This document shows, piece by piece, positions 1 to 7,609 of a stretch of DNA of 36,628 nucleotides. Below the pieces are notes generated by a model. That model searched no databases. It was not told the DNA's origin and worked only from the letters and a program-made list of their open reading frames with translations. Each line of letters begins with the position of its first letter. Positions within the stretch are counted from its first letter, which is position 1. The DNA is from Alphaproteobacteria bacterium. Lineage in GTDB: Bacteria; Pseudomonadota; Alphaproteobacteria; Rhodobacterales; Rhodobacteraceae. The DNA is taken from positions 1 to 36,628 of the forward strand of contig JAUHWP010000019.1 in the NCBI GenBank assembly GCA_030424645.1. Direction: 5' to 3'. The position numbers were made by a program, and so were the translations under genes.

Positions 1-354
1 CCAGCGGCGGCGCTGATCAATGATGGCTTCCCGCTGGCTATGACGATCCCGAACGAAGGCTCTTACGGCTTTGTCTATACCTACAACGTCGCCAACAACG
101 CGCCGAACGCGGACAACGCCTATACCTTCCTGGATGCGATCCTTGCCTCGCCCGAGATCGGCGCGGCGATGACCAAGGCGTCGGGCTTCATTTCGACCTA
201 CAAGGATGCGTCGCAGCACCTGAACGAGCTTGAAAAGAAATCGACCTCTTTCCCGGAAGAGCAACTGGCGAACCTGCAGTTCTTCCGCGCCGAGGCGAAC
301 GAGATGAAATACGGGCTGGTCGATCCCGCCGTCGAAGCCATCAAGGCCGCCTGA
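1..354 (+). CDS. Polyamine-type ABC transporter substrate-binding protein, C-terminal part (5' end outside window)
   Basis: The frame is open from the first base and ends at TGA 352-354, so only about the last 117 residues are present. The tail resembles the C-terminal lobe of PotD/PotF-like periplasmic binding proteins (for example the PNEGSYGFVYTYNVANNA stretch, followed by the helical end). These proteins bind a polyamine or similar cation and deliver it to the inner-membrane permeases. Two PotB/PotC-type permeases and a PotA-type ATPase follow on the same strand, which supports the assignment. The ligand cannot be read from this fragment. An internal ATG at position 40 is not the true start, because the conserved fold continues upstream of it. 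Confidence 0.85.
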   Translation, partial: PAAALINDGFPLAMTIPNEGSYGFVYTYNVANNAPNADNAYTFLDAILASPEIGAAMTKASGFISTYKDASQHLNELEKKSTSFPEEQLANLQFFRAEANEMKYGLVDPAVEAIKAA

Positions 355-376
355 CCCGTTTCCTGGGAAATCTGTT

Positions 377-401
377 CCTGTCCCGCATTGTGCGGGGCAG
401 G
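377..401 (+). terminator. Intercistronic hairpin after the binding-protein gene
   Basis: Arms 377-387 (CCTGTCCCGCA) and 391-401 (TGCGGGGCAGG) pair over 11 positions with one G-T pair and a 3-base loop. There is no T-run after it. It lies 22 bases after the stop of the binding-protein gene and before the permease. Such hairpins in ABC operons often protect or partly terminate the transcript so that more binding protein than permease is made. That role is inferred. Confidence 0.5.
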
Positions 402-466
402 GGCCCTGACCTTCGAAAGACCATCGAATGACCTATGACGCATCCTCACAGCGGGGCGAGCGAGCC

Positions 467-1414
467 ATGACGAACGAGACTTCAGGCCGGACATTCTGGG
501 GCCGCCTGGTTGGATGGGGGCCGTATCATACGCTGATGCGGCTGGCGACAGCCTCGCCCCGCCGCCAGTTCGTGATCCTGGCCGCCTTTCCGATCCTCTG
601 GGTGCTGACCCAGCACCTTGGCCCGATGTTGCAGATGTTGCGGGTTTCGCTGACCGATGCCTATCCGGTTGCGCCCGGTGTCGAACAGCATTTCACGCTT
701 GAGAATTACGCCCGCTTCTTCGGGGACAGTATTTTCTGGATGCCGTTCTTCCGAACCTTGGCCTTTGCCGGGGTGTTCACCTTTTGCACCCTGATCCTGA
801 CCTATCCGGTGGCTTATTTTCTGGCCCGCCATGTCAGTCGCAAGAACCAGATGCTGTTCCTGCTGCTTCTGCTGATCCCGTTCTGGGTGGGGGAAATCGT
901 GCGCACCTATGCGATCATGATCCTGTTGGGCAACACGGGCGCTGTGAACCTTGTCCTGAAATGGCTGGGCCTGATCGACCGGCCCATTCCCTTCATGTAT
1001 ACCAGCTTCTCGATGGGCGTGGGGATCGTCTATCTGACCGCGCTCTATATGCTACTGCCGCTTTACTCGGCGCTCGAAAAACTGCCGCAAAGCATGAACG
1101 AGGCCGCCGCCGACCTGGGCGCAGGGGCATGGACGCGGTTCCGCCGCGTGTCGCTGCCCTTGACCATCGAGGGCATCTCGTCCGGCTGCACGCTGGTCTT
1201 CCTGATCTCGACCGGGTTCTATGCGACGCCGGTTCTGCTGGGCGGGCCATCGACCACGGTGTTCTCCGAAACCATCGCGGGGTTCTTCCACGTGGCGGGC
1301 GATGAATGGCCAACCGGCGCGGCCTTTGCCACGATCATGTTCATGGCGGCCCTTGTCATCACCGCAACATTCCAAAAGCTTATGAATTCGCTGCGGAAAG
1401 GAGAGAGCAAATGA
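467..1414 (+). CDS. ABC transporter permease, PotB-type (polyamine family)
   Basis: About 315 residues with roughly six hydrophobic membrane segments and the binding-protein-dependent permease (EAA) loop near residue 215 (EAAADLGAGAWTRFRRVSLP), the contact site for the ATPase. It forms the inner-membrane channel with the next permease. I chose ATG 467 because GGGGCGAG lies six bases upstream. ATG 428 is in frame and would add 13 residues; it is preceded by a weaker GAAAGA. The stop overlaps the next start (ATGA, 1411-1414), so the two permeases are translationally coupled. Substrate specificity is inferred from family resemblance only. Confidence 0.9.
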   Translation: MTNETSGRTFWGRLVGWGPYHTLMRLATASPRRQFVILAAFPILWVLTQHLGPMLQMLRVSLTDAYPVAPGVEQHFTLENYARFFGDSIFWMPFFRTLAFAGVFTFCTLILTYPVAYFLARHVSRKNQMLFLLLLLIPFWVGEIVRTYAIMILLGNTGAVNLVLKWLGLIDRPIPFMYTSFSMGVGIVYLTALYMLLPLYSALEKLPQSMNEAAADLGAGAWTRFRRVSLPLTIEGISSGCTLVFLISTGFYATPVLLGGPSTTVFSETIAGFFHVAGDEWPTGAAFATIMFMAALVITATFQKLMNSLRKGESK

Positions 1415-2214
1415 ATGATCGCCCCGAACTGTTCCGCGGCAACCGGATATTCCTGAGCTGCATCTATTGGGCCTTCGTGCTTTACGTCTTCGTGCCGCTG
1501 TTCCTGATGATCCTGATGGGCTTCAAGGATTCCAAGTTCATCGGTTTCCCGATCCGGTCATGGACCCTGGACTGGTATACCGGTGTCTTTGCCGATGCCG
1601 AGGTGATCTCGACCTTCGGGTATTCGCTTGCCATCGCCGTGCTGTCGACGCTGATCTCGGTTCTGGTCGGCACATGGATTGCGGTGCTGCTTGAGGGGCG
1701 CAAGTTCCTTGGTCGCACCGCCATGTTCGGCATGACGGTGTTGCCCGCGCTGGTGCCGGGCATCATCTCGGCGATCGCGTTCCGTATCTATGCCCGCTAC
1801 CTGGGGATCGAGCCGGGCATGGGGGCCATTGTCTGGGCGCACGCCGTCCACAACGTGCCCTTCGTGGTGCTGGTGGTGATGGCGCGCCTGTCGACCCTGC
1901 CGAAAAGCCAGATCGAGGCCGCCCGCGATCTGGGGGCTGATCCGCTGGTGTCCTTCATCCGCATTACGCTGCCTTATCTGGTGCCCGCCATTCTTGGCGC
2001 GTCGATCTTCTGCCTGCTTTTGTCGTTCGACGATTTCGTCCGCTCGTTCTTCCTGGGCGGGTATGAACCGACGCTGCCGGTCCTGATCTTCGCCAAACTC
2101 CGGTCGGGCATGAGCCCGGAAATCAATGCCATCGCAACTGTTGCGCTGATCCTGACGGCCGCCATCGGCATCTGGGCCGAGCGTTTCACCCGCCGCATGA
2201 ACAAGGAAAGCTGA
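1411..2214 (+). CDS. ABC transporter permease, PotC-type (polyamine family)
   Basis: 267 residues with six predicted membrane spans and an EAA-type loop (EAARDLGADPLVSFIRITLP) facing the cytoplasm. This is the second half of the heterodimeric channel. ATG 1411 has a strong AAAGGAGAG ribosome site just upstream and overlaps the preceding stop; in-frame codons further upstream (from 1306) lie inside the neighbouring gene and are not used. Only a few bases separate it from the ATPase gene, so the three cytoplasmic-side genes form one operon with the binding protein. Confidence 0.92.
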   Translation: MNDRPELFRGNRIFLSCIYWAFVLYVFVPLFLMILMGFKDSKFIGFPIRSWTLDWYTGVFADAEVISTFGYSLAIAVLSTLISVLVGTWIAVLLEGRKFLGRTAMFGMTVLPALVPGIISAIAFRIYARYLGIEPGMGAIVWAHAVHNVPFVVLVVMARLSTLPKSQIEAARDLGADPLVSFIRITLPYLVPAILGASIFCLLLSFDDFVRSFFLGGYEPTLPVLIFAKLRSGMSPEINAIATVALILTAAIGIWAERFTRRMNKES

Positions 2215-2217
2215 GCC

Positions 2218-3303
2218 ATGACAAACCAGACACCTCTTGTCCGCATCGAAGGGCTGTCCAAGCATTTCGGCAAGACCGTTGCACTGGACAACCTGACATT
2301 GGACATCGCACAGGGCGAGTTCGTGACCTTCCTTGGCCCGTCCGGCTGCGGCAAGTCGACGACGCTGCGCATCCTTGGGGGTTTCGAACGCCCGACCACG
2401 GGTCGCGTGATCCTTGACGGTGAAGATGTGACCAACCAGCCCCCCGAGAAGCGCCATGTGAACATGGTGTTTCAGGACTATGCGCTGTTTCCGCATATGA
2501 CCGTGGCGCAGAACGTGGCCTTCGGGTTGGAGCTGAAAGGCATGGGCAAGGCCGACATCAAGCGTCGCCTGACCGAGATCCTGTCGTTCCTGGAGCTTGA
2601 CGCCTTTGGGGATCGCTATCCGGTGCAATTGTCAGGGGGGCAGCGGCAGCGCGTGGCGCTGGCCCGGGCGCTGGCGCCGGACCCGGCATTGCTGTTGCTG
2701 GACGAACCCTTGGGCGCGCTTGACGCCAAGCTGCGTGGTCAGGTCCAACAAGAGCTGAAGTCGATCCAGCGCCGCACCAACAAGACCTTCTTCTTCGTGA
2801 CCCACGATCAGGAAGAGGCGCTGACCATGTCTGATCGGATTGTGGTGATGAACCAAGGTCGGGTCGAACAGGATGGCACGCCGGAAGAACTGTATTTCCG
2901 CCCCGCCAGCCGCTTCGTGGCCGAATTCATCGGAGAAACGAACCTGCTGTCCGGCCGGATGCGCGGAACCGACGGCGACAAGGTGGTGATGGATTGGGAA
3001 GGCACGACCCTTATGGGCAAGGCGCCTGATACCCTGCCGGGCGAGGGCCAACCGATCACGGCCTCGGTGCGGCTTGAGAAACTCGGCTTCCATGCCGAAC
3101 GCCCGCAGACCGGTAACGCGGTGCAGGGGCGCGTGGTGGGCAAGACCTTCCTTGGCTCGCGAATGGCGATGCAGATCGCCGTGGGTGATCGGGGCGACGC
3201 GCTGCTGAAGGCCTATGTGGATGCGGAAACCGGCCAGTCGGTCGGCAGCGATCCGGTCTGGATCGGCTGGGAGGCAGACAACATGGCGGTGCTGAACGAC
3301 TGA
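2218..3303 (+). CDS. ABC transporter ATP-binding protein, PotA-type
   Basis: 361 residues. The ATPase domain has Walker A at about 40-48 (GPSGCGKST), the Q-loop Gln near 86, the signature LSGGQ at 138-142, Walker B at 158-164 (LLLLDEP) and the switch His near 196. The C-terminal third is a TOBE_2-type regulatory domain, as in PotA/spermidine importers. It powers uptake through the two permeases encoded just upstream. All catalytic motifs are intact. It is the last gene of the operon and is followed by a strong hairpin. Confidence 0.93.
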   Translation: MTNQTPLVRIEGLSKHFGKTVALDNLTLDIAQGEFVTFLGPSGCGKSTTLRILGGFERPTTGRVILDGEDVTNQPPEKRHVNMVFQDYALFPHMTVAQNVAFGLELKGMGKADIKRRLTEILSFLELDAFGDRYPVQLSGGQRQRVALARALAPDPALLLLDEPLGALDAKLRGQVQQELKSIQRRTNKTFFFVTHDQEEALTMSDRIVVMNQGRVEQDGTPEELYFRPASRFVAEFIGETNLLSGRMRGTDGDKVVMDWEGTTLMGKAPDTLPGEGQPITASVRLEKLGFHAERPQTGNAVQGRVVGKTFLGSRMAMQIAVGDRGDALLKAYVDAETGQSVGSDPVWIGWEADNMAVLND

Positions 3304-3368
3304 CCCCCTGCGCGGGCAGGCCACCGGCGCCGGTTCTGAGCGGTCCATAGGTGTCGCCATTTGTTGAC

Positions 3369-3408
3369 GGGCTTTGGACCCTGCCGTGCATGACAGGGTC
3401 CAAAGCCC
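3369..3408. terminator. Bidirectional terminator hairpin between convergent genes
   Basis: Perfect 15-bp inverted repeat: GGGCTTTGGACCCTG at 3369-3383 and its exact complement at 3394-3408, with a 10-base loop. It sits between the end of the polyamine-type operon (plus strand) and the end of the DUF1127 gene (minus strand), so it can stop transcription from both sides. No long T-run follows on either strand. Confidence 0.75.
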
Positions 3409-3416
3409 GCGGGGTT

Positions 3417-3590
3417 TCACGGCCTGTCAACCTCGCTTCGCGCCTGCCATTCCTTTAACAATATCCGAAGGTCGGTGCGTGTCAGTCCGATGTCATCCAA
3501 CCACCGGTCATCCTTGCGCGACAACATCCAGCGCATGGATTGCCTGCGTTCACGAAGTGCGCACCAGCGTTTCCAGTATTGCCAAAACAT
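3417..3590 (-). CDS. DUF1127 (YjiS-like) small protein
   Basis: 57 residues from ATG 3590. The C-terminal half has the DUF1127 pattern (RWLDDIGLTRTDLRILL). DUF1127 proteins are small, basic and common in alphaproteobacteria; some are linked to RNA turnover, phosphate and stress responses, but no role is fixed for this one. The frame can be extended to a TTG at 3647, giving 76 residues. I prefer ATG 3590 because an AGGTGGAG-like site precedes it, the length fits the family, and the TTG would lie inside an FNR-like palindrome that is more likely promoter DNA. Confidence 0.75.
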   Translation of the reverse strand: MFWQYWKRWCALRERRQSMRWMLSRKDDRWLDDIGLTRTDLRILLKEWQARSEVDRP

Positions 3591-3633
3591 GCTCCACCTG
3601 CCTTTCTGGTCCGTCGACAGGCTTCGGTATTTA

Positions 3634-3647
3634 TTGACATCAATCAA
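3634..3647. promoter_or_regulatory. Candidate FNR/Dnr-type box in a divergent promoter region
   Basis: TTGACATCAATCAA matches TTGAT-N4-ATCAA with one mismatch (C at the fifth base) and fits the looser TTG-N8-CAA rule of Crp/Fnr-family sites. It lies midway between the divergent starts of DUF1127 (3590) and LysR (3696). Its left part also reads as a sigma70 -35 box (TTGACA 3634-3639) with TAGTAA at 3656-3661 as a possible -10 for the LysR gene, so the match could be chance. Confidence 0.4.
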
Positions 3648-3695
3648 ACGAATAGTAGTAATGGGTGGTATGTGTTCCGCTAATAGGTATCAGGC

Positions 3696-4565
3696 ATGCT
3701 TCCACCCCTCGACAGCGATCTGATGCGCGGCTTTCTGGCGGTCGCGGATGCCGGGTCTGTCACCCGTGCGGCGGACCAGCTTGGGCGCACTCAGTCAGCC
3801 ATTTCCATGCAGATCCGCAAGCTGGAGGACTGTCTTGGCCAAGACATCTTCATCCGCGAGGCGCGCGGCGTTCGTCTGACCGAAAGGGGCAAACAGCTTC
3901 TGCCCTATGCCCGGCGGGTTGTTGGCCTTCTGGATGAGGCGGCAACCGCCCTGCGTGAAAAGCCGCTGTCCGGTCCGGTACGCGTCGGGATCCCTGACGA
4001 GTATGTGCAAGGTATCCTGCCTGCGGTCCTTGCCTCGTTTTCGCAGCGCCATCCCGAAACGCAGGTCACAATACGCTGCGATTTCAGCGCGCCGCAGCTT
4101 GCCGCATTGAAAGCCGACAAGATCGACCTTGCGGTGGTTTACGAAGGCCACAGCGAAGATGGGGCCGAGGTTCTGGCCGTTGACCCGACGGTCTGGGTCA
4201 CTTCGGTGGCCCATGCCCAACATCTGCGCAGCCCATTGCCGATATCAGTTTACTTCAGCTCGGACTGGTGCCGCGATTACGCGCTTCATTCGCTGAAGCA
4301 GATCGGGATCGACCACTATCTTGCATTTGAATGCGATACGTCGGCCAGCATGCGCAGCGCGGTCATCAACGGCATTGCCATTGCGCCCCTGGCCCGAAGC
4401 TCGATCCCGCCCGGATGTCGGGAACTGACCGCGGAAGATGGGTTCATCACAATCGACAATGCGCGGGTTGTGTTGCATCGCAATCCCGCAGGCACGTCGC
4501 CGACGATTGACGCGATGGTCACAACGCTTCGTGACGCGTTCTGCCCGCTGGCCGGAACCTCCTGA
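3696..4565 (+). CDS. LysR-family transcriptional regulator
   Basis: 289 residues. An N-terminal winged helix-turn-helix (about residues 7-65, including GSVTRAADQLGRTQSAISMQ) binds DNA, and the rest is a LysR-type effector-binding domain (from about residue 90, VRVGIPDEY). It stands alone, divergent from the DUF1127 gene. LysR proteins usually act on the divergent gene or on themselves, but nothing here identifies an effector. The sequence AATAGGTATCA just before the start (3682-3692) recurs upstream of the next regulator gene. Confidence 0.9.
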   Translation: MLPPLDSDLMRGFLAVADAGSVTRAADQLGRTQSAISMQIRKLEDCLGQDIFIREARGVRLTERGKQLLPYARRVVGLLDEAATALREKPLSGPVRVGIPDEYVQGILPAVLASFSQRHPETQVTIRCDFSAPQLAALKADKIDLAVVYEGHSEDGAEVLAVDPTVWVTSVAHAQHLRSPLPISVYFSSDWCRDYALHSLKQIGIDHYLAFECDTSASMRSAVINGIAIAPLARSSIPPGCRELTAEDGFITIDNARVVLHRNPAGTSPTIDAMVTTLRDAFCPLAGTS

Positions 4566-4617
4566 GATTTGCGCCCGGAGGATTTGACCTTGAGTCTCAT
4601 GCTGCATCTGTTAAATA

Positions 4618-4632
4618 GGTATCATAGATACC
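4618..4632. promoter_or_regulatory. Palindromic operator candidate upstream of nsrR-cco operon
   Basis: GGTATC-ATA-GATACC is a perfect 6-bp inverted repeat with a 3-base centre, 21 bases before ATG 4654. Some further flanking positions also match. Its place suggests an operator for the Rrf2-family protein encoded next (autoregulation and control of the oxidase operon). It is not the classic enterobacterial NsrR consensus, so the binding protein is an inference. Confidence 0.45.
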
Positions 4633-4653
4633 AATATAGGAATGCGGAACCAC

Positions 4654-5070
4654 ATGAACCTCACCTCTTTCACCGACTATGGGCTTCGCATGCTGATGCG
4701 GATGGCAAGCGCCCCGGGGCAGGCATTCTCGACAGCTGATCTGGCCGAAGAATTCAAGCTGTCGCGCAACCACCTGGCCAAGATCATGCAGCGGCTGGCG
4801 CAAGGCGGCATCGTCGAGACCCGGCGCGGGGTGAATGGCGGGGCCGTCCTGCGGTGCAGTCCTGCCGAGATCCGGCTTGGGGATGTGGTGCGACTGCTCG
4901 AACAGGGGCAGTCGCTGGTCGAATGTTTCCGCCCGGAAGGGGGGGAGTGCACGATCGAGGGCTGTTGCCGACTGAAGTCCCGCCTGCGGAAAGCGGAAAG
5001 CCGGTTCATCGAAGATCTGAACCAATCGACGCTTGCCGATATCGCCCTTCCCCAACGGGTGGCGGCGTGA
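4654..5070 (+). CDS. nsrR: NsrR-like Rrf2-family Fe-S transcriptional regulator (nitric oxide sensor)
   Basis: 138 residues. The N-terminus MNLTSFTDYGLR is typical of NsrR, followed by a winged helix with LSRNHLAKIMQRLA. Cluster-ligand cysteines are Cys91, Cys99 and Cys105 (spacing C-x7-C-x5-C, as in the Bacillus-type NsrR), with an extra Cys104. NsrR holds an Fe-S cluster that reacts with NO and then releases its DNA targets. I chose ATG 4654; ATG 4642 is in frame but adds four residues that the family lacks. The oxidase gene ccoN begins 19 bases downstream, so this regulator probably heads the operon. Other Rrf2 proteins (IscR, RirA) are less likely from the N-terminal motif and cysteine spacing. 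Confidence 0.82.
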   Translation: MNLTSFTDYGLRMLMRMASAPGQAFSTADLAEEFKLSRNHLAKIMQRLAQGGIVETRRGVNGGAVLRCSPAEIRLGDVVRLLEQGQSLVECFRPEGGECTIEGCCRLKSRLRKAESRFIEDLNQSTLADIALPQRVAA

Positions 5071-5089
5071 TGAGGAAAGGCGGGACAGG

Positions 5090-6715
5090 ATGACATCGAC
5101 GCTTACCGTTTCCGAACGTCATGTCGGCTTGTTGCTGTCGATCCTGCTTGCCTTGATGGGTTTCGCCATGGCGGCAGCGGCGCGTCACGGTGTGATGGCT
5201 GTGCACGGGTTCATGGCGGTGGGGCTTGGAATGGCTTTGGCGTTCGTGCTTGGCGGTGCGCTTTACGATCCCGAGCCATCGGCGGATCGGCTGCGCCGCT
5301 ACTACGACGCGCCGACCCGGTTCGGGATCGTCATGACCCTGATCTGGGCGATGATCGGCATGGGGGTCGGCGTCTGGGTTGCGGCGCTGCTTTATTGGCC
5401 CGAGGGAACACCGCTTTGGCCCGCCACCAGTTTCGGCAGGCTGCGCCCGGTGCACACGACGGGCATCATCTTTGGATTCGGAGGCAATGCCCTGATCGCC
5501 ACCTCGTTCCATGTTCTGCAACGCACATCGCGCGCGCGGCTGGCGGGCAGCATCAGCCCATGGATCGTGCTGATCGGGTTCAACCTGTTCTGTGCCTGGG
5601 CCGTCACCGGCTATCTGATGGGATCGACCCAATCCAAGGAATACGCCGAGGCCGAATGGTATGCCGATCTTTGGCTGGTGGTGGTCTGGGTGACATATTT
5701 CATCCTGTATATCCGCACACTTGCCCGAAGGGCCGAGCCGCATATCTATGTCGCCAACTGGTATTACATGGCCTTCATTCTGGTGGTGGCGATGCTGCAT
5801 ATCGTCAACAACCTGGCCCTTCCCGTGCGCTGGACAACGGCAGAAAGTTTCCCCATCTGGTCGGGGGTGCAGGATGCGATGGTGCAATGGTGGTATGGCC
5901 ATAACGCGGTTGCCTTCTTCCTGACCGCCGGGTTCCTTGGGATGCTCTATTACTTCCTGCCGGTGCGGTCTGGACGGCCGATCTGGTCGTATCGCCTGTC
6001 CATCGTCAGCTTCTGGGGCATCACCTTCTTCTATATCTGGGTCGGGTCGCACCACTTGCATTACACGGCGCTGCCTTACTGGGCGCAGACGCTGGGCATG
6101 ACCTTTTCGGTGATGTTGCTGGTGCCAAGCTGGGCGTCGGCGGGCAATGCCATCGCCACGCTGAACGGGGCGTGGCACAAGGTGCGCGATGACGCGACGC
6201 TGCGTTTCATGTTCGTCGCCGCTGTGTTTTACGGGCTGTCCACGTTCGAAGGCTCGTTCCTTGCCATTCGCCCGGTCAACTCGCTCAGCCACTATACCGA
6301 CTGGACCGTGGGCCATGTTCATTCCGGCACGCTTGGCTGGGTGGCGATGATCGTTTTTGGCGCGATCTATACGCTGGTTCCACAACTTAACGGCAAAACC
6401 GAAATGGCATCACCCCGCGCCGTTGAATGGCATTTCTGGCTCGCCGTGGCGGGGACGCTGATTTACGTCGTGTCGATGTGGAACGCCGGCATCACGCAGG
6501 GCCTCATGTGGCGGGCCTATGACGCGAACGGCGCGCTGTCCTACAGCTTTGTACAGTCGGTCGAGGCGATGGCCCCCTTCTATCTGCTGCGCACCATTGG
6601 CGGGGCGCTGTTCCTGACCGGGGCTGTTGTCTGCGCGTGGAACTGCCGCGCCACGATGCGCGGTGCGGCGGGTCATGCCACCGACCGCCCCCTTGTCGCG
6701 CAACCGGCGGAGTGA
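5090..6715 (+). CDS. ccoN: cbb3-type cytochrome c oxidase subunit I (CcoN)
   Basis: 541 residues, about 12-14 membrane spans. It is the catalytic subunit that reduces oxygen to water at a haem b3-CuB centre. Visible ligands: His122 (PVHTTGIIFGFGGNA, low-spin haem), CuB ligands His271 (WWYGHNAVAF) and His321-His322, the cross-linked tyrosine equivalent Tyr315 (FYIW, six residues before the HH pair), and His409/His411 (TVGHVHSG). Start ATG 5090 follows GGACAGG; an in-frame codon at 5033 lies inside nsrR and is rejected. The catalytic residues look intact. The position directly behind nsrR and the lack of ccoGHI suggest a second, specialised copy rather than the housekeeping cbb3. Confidence 0.93.
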   Translation: MTSTLTVSERHVGLLLSILLALMGFAMAAAARHGVMAVHGFMAVGLGMALAFVLGGALYDPEPSADRLRRYYDAPTRFGIVMTLIWAMIGMGVGVWVAALLYWPEGTPLWPATSFGRLRPVHTTGIIFGFGGNALIATSFHVLQRTSRARLAGSISPWIVLIGFNLFCAWAVTGYLMGSTQSKEYAEAEWYADLWLVVVWVTYFILYIRTLARRAEPHIYVANWYYMAFILVVAMLHIVNNLALPVRWTTAESFPIWSGVQDAMVQWWYGHNAVAFFLTAGFLGMLYYFLPVRSGRPIWSYRLSIVSFWGITFFYIWVGSHHLHYTALPYWAQTLGMTFSVMLLVPSWASAGNAIATLNGAWHKVRDDATLRFMFVAAVFYGLSTFEGSFLAIRPVNSLSHYTDWTVGHVHSGTLGWVAMIVFGAIYTLVPQLNGKTEMASPRAVEWHFWLAVAGTLIYVVSMWNAGITQGLMWRAYDANGALSYSFVQSVEAMAPFYLLRTIGGALFLTGAVVCAWNCRATMRGAAGHATDRPLVAQPAE

Positions 6716-6719
6716 CCCC

Positions 6720-7448
6720 ATGTTGAGACTGCATTACAATCTGGAAAAAATCTCGATGGGGCTTGTGGCGGCGATCATCGTGGCGGCATCTATCGGTGGT
6801 CTTGTCGAAATTGCGCCGTTGTTCACCATCGACGAAACGGTCGAGCTTCCCGATGACCTGCGCCCCCATACGCCGCTGGAACTTGCCGGGCGCGAGATCT
6901 ATATCCGCGAAGGGTGCTATGCCTGCCACAGCCAGATGGTGCGCAGCCTGGCCGATGAGCTGGACCGCTATGGCCCCTATTCCCTGGCAGCGGAAAGCGC
7001 ATATGACCACCCGATGCTCTGGGGGTCGAAACGGACCGGGCCAGACCTTGCGCGGCTGGGCGGCAAGTATTCGGACGATTGGCATGTGGCGCACCTGATC
7101 GACCCGCGCAGCGTGGTCCCGGCTTCGATCATGCCGTCCTATCCCTGGCTGACACGTCCGCTTGATACTGATCTGTTGTCTGACTCGCTGGCCACGCTGG
7201 CCCGGCTTGGCGTGCCTTATGACCAGGGTATGATTGCAGCGGTAGAAGCCGATGCGCTGGCGCAAAGCCGCCCCGACAGCGATGTGGTGGACGGGTTTCA
7301 GGAGCGATACGGAGAGCAGCCCGCCATTCGCGCCTTCGACGGAAACCCGTCGCGGCTGACCGAAATGGACGCAGTGGTGGCCTATCTCCAATCGCTGGGA
7401 ACATTGACGGATGCGCCCTATCGGATCCTGGCGGAGGGCAGCCAATGA
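6720..7448 (+). CDS. ccoO: cbb3-type cytochrome c oxidase subunit II (CcoO), monohaem cytochrome c
   Basis: 242 residues, the usual CcoO length. One N-terminal membrane anchor (about residues 12-33) is followed by a periplasmic domain with a haem c site CYACH (Cys66, Cys69, His70) and a likely axial Met in ASIMPSYPWL. It passes electrons to CcoN. ATG 6720 comes right after the ccoN stop; the longer in-frame reading from 6627 overlaps ccoN and is not used. The stop overlaps ccoQ (ATGA, 7445-7448). Confidence 0.94.
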   Translation: MLRLHYNLEKISMGLVAAIIVAASIGGLVEIAPLFTIDETVELPDDLRPHTPLELAGREIYIREGCYACHSQMVRSLADELDRYGPYSLAAESAYDHPMLWGSKRTGPDLARLGGKYSDDWHVAHLIDPRSVVPASIMPSYPWLTRPLDTDLLSDSLATLARLGVPYDQGMIAAVEADALAQSRPDSDVVDGFQERYGEQPAIRAFDGNPSRLTEMDAVVAYLQSLGTLTDAPYRILAEGSQ

Positions 7449-7609
7449 CACATGACACCCTTGTCTATCTGTCCAAGACGGTTGGCCTGATCTGGTTGAT
7501 GGGGTTCTTTCTGATCGTCGTCATCCGCGCCTACAGCCCTTCGCGGCGAAAGGCGTATGACGCGGCCGCCCGGTCCGTGTTGCAAGACAAGGGTGACGGA
7601 GATGAGTAA
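7445..7609 (+). CDS. ccoQ: cbb3-type cytochrome c oxidase subunit CcoQ
   Basis: 54 residues, starting MTHDTLVYLSK. One membrane span (about residues 13-27, GLIWLMGFFLIVVI) is followed by a charged tail with SPSRRKAYDAAA, the usual CcoQ layout. CcoQ is a small non-catalytic subunit that stabilises the complex. It overlaps the ccoO stop by four bases, and its own stop lies inside the beginning of ccoP (ATG 7602), so all four subunits are translationally linked. Confidence 0.85.
   Translation: MTHDTLVYLSKTVGLIWLMGFFLIVVIRAYSPSRRKAYDAAARSVLQDKGDGDE

Noticed and set aside
3591-3647. TTG 3647 as the start of the DUF1127 protein
   Set aside because: The extra 19 residues are not typical of the family, and the TTG is part of a palindromic promoter element. 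I cannot exclude it fully.
5006-6385. A 459-codon minus-strand frame across ccoN, and similar long antisense frames elsewhere (for example 1558-2628)
   Set aside because: Same reason: shadow frames opposite well-supported genes, without motif, operon context or ribosome site.
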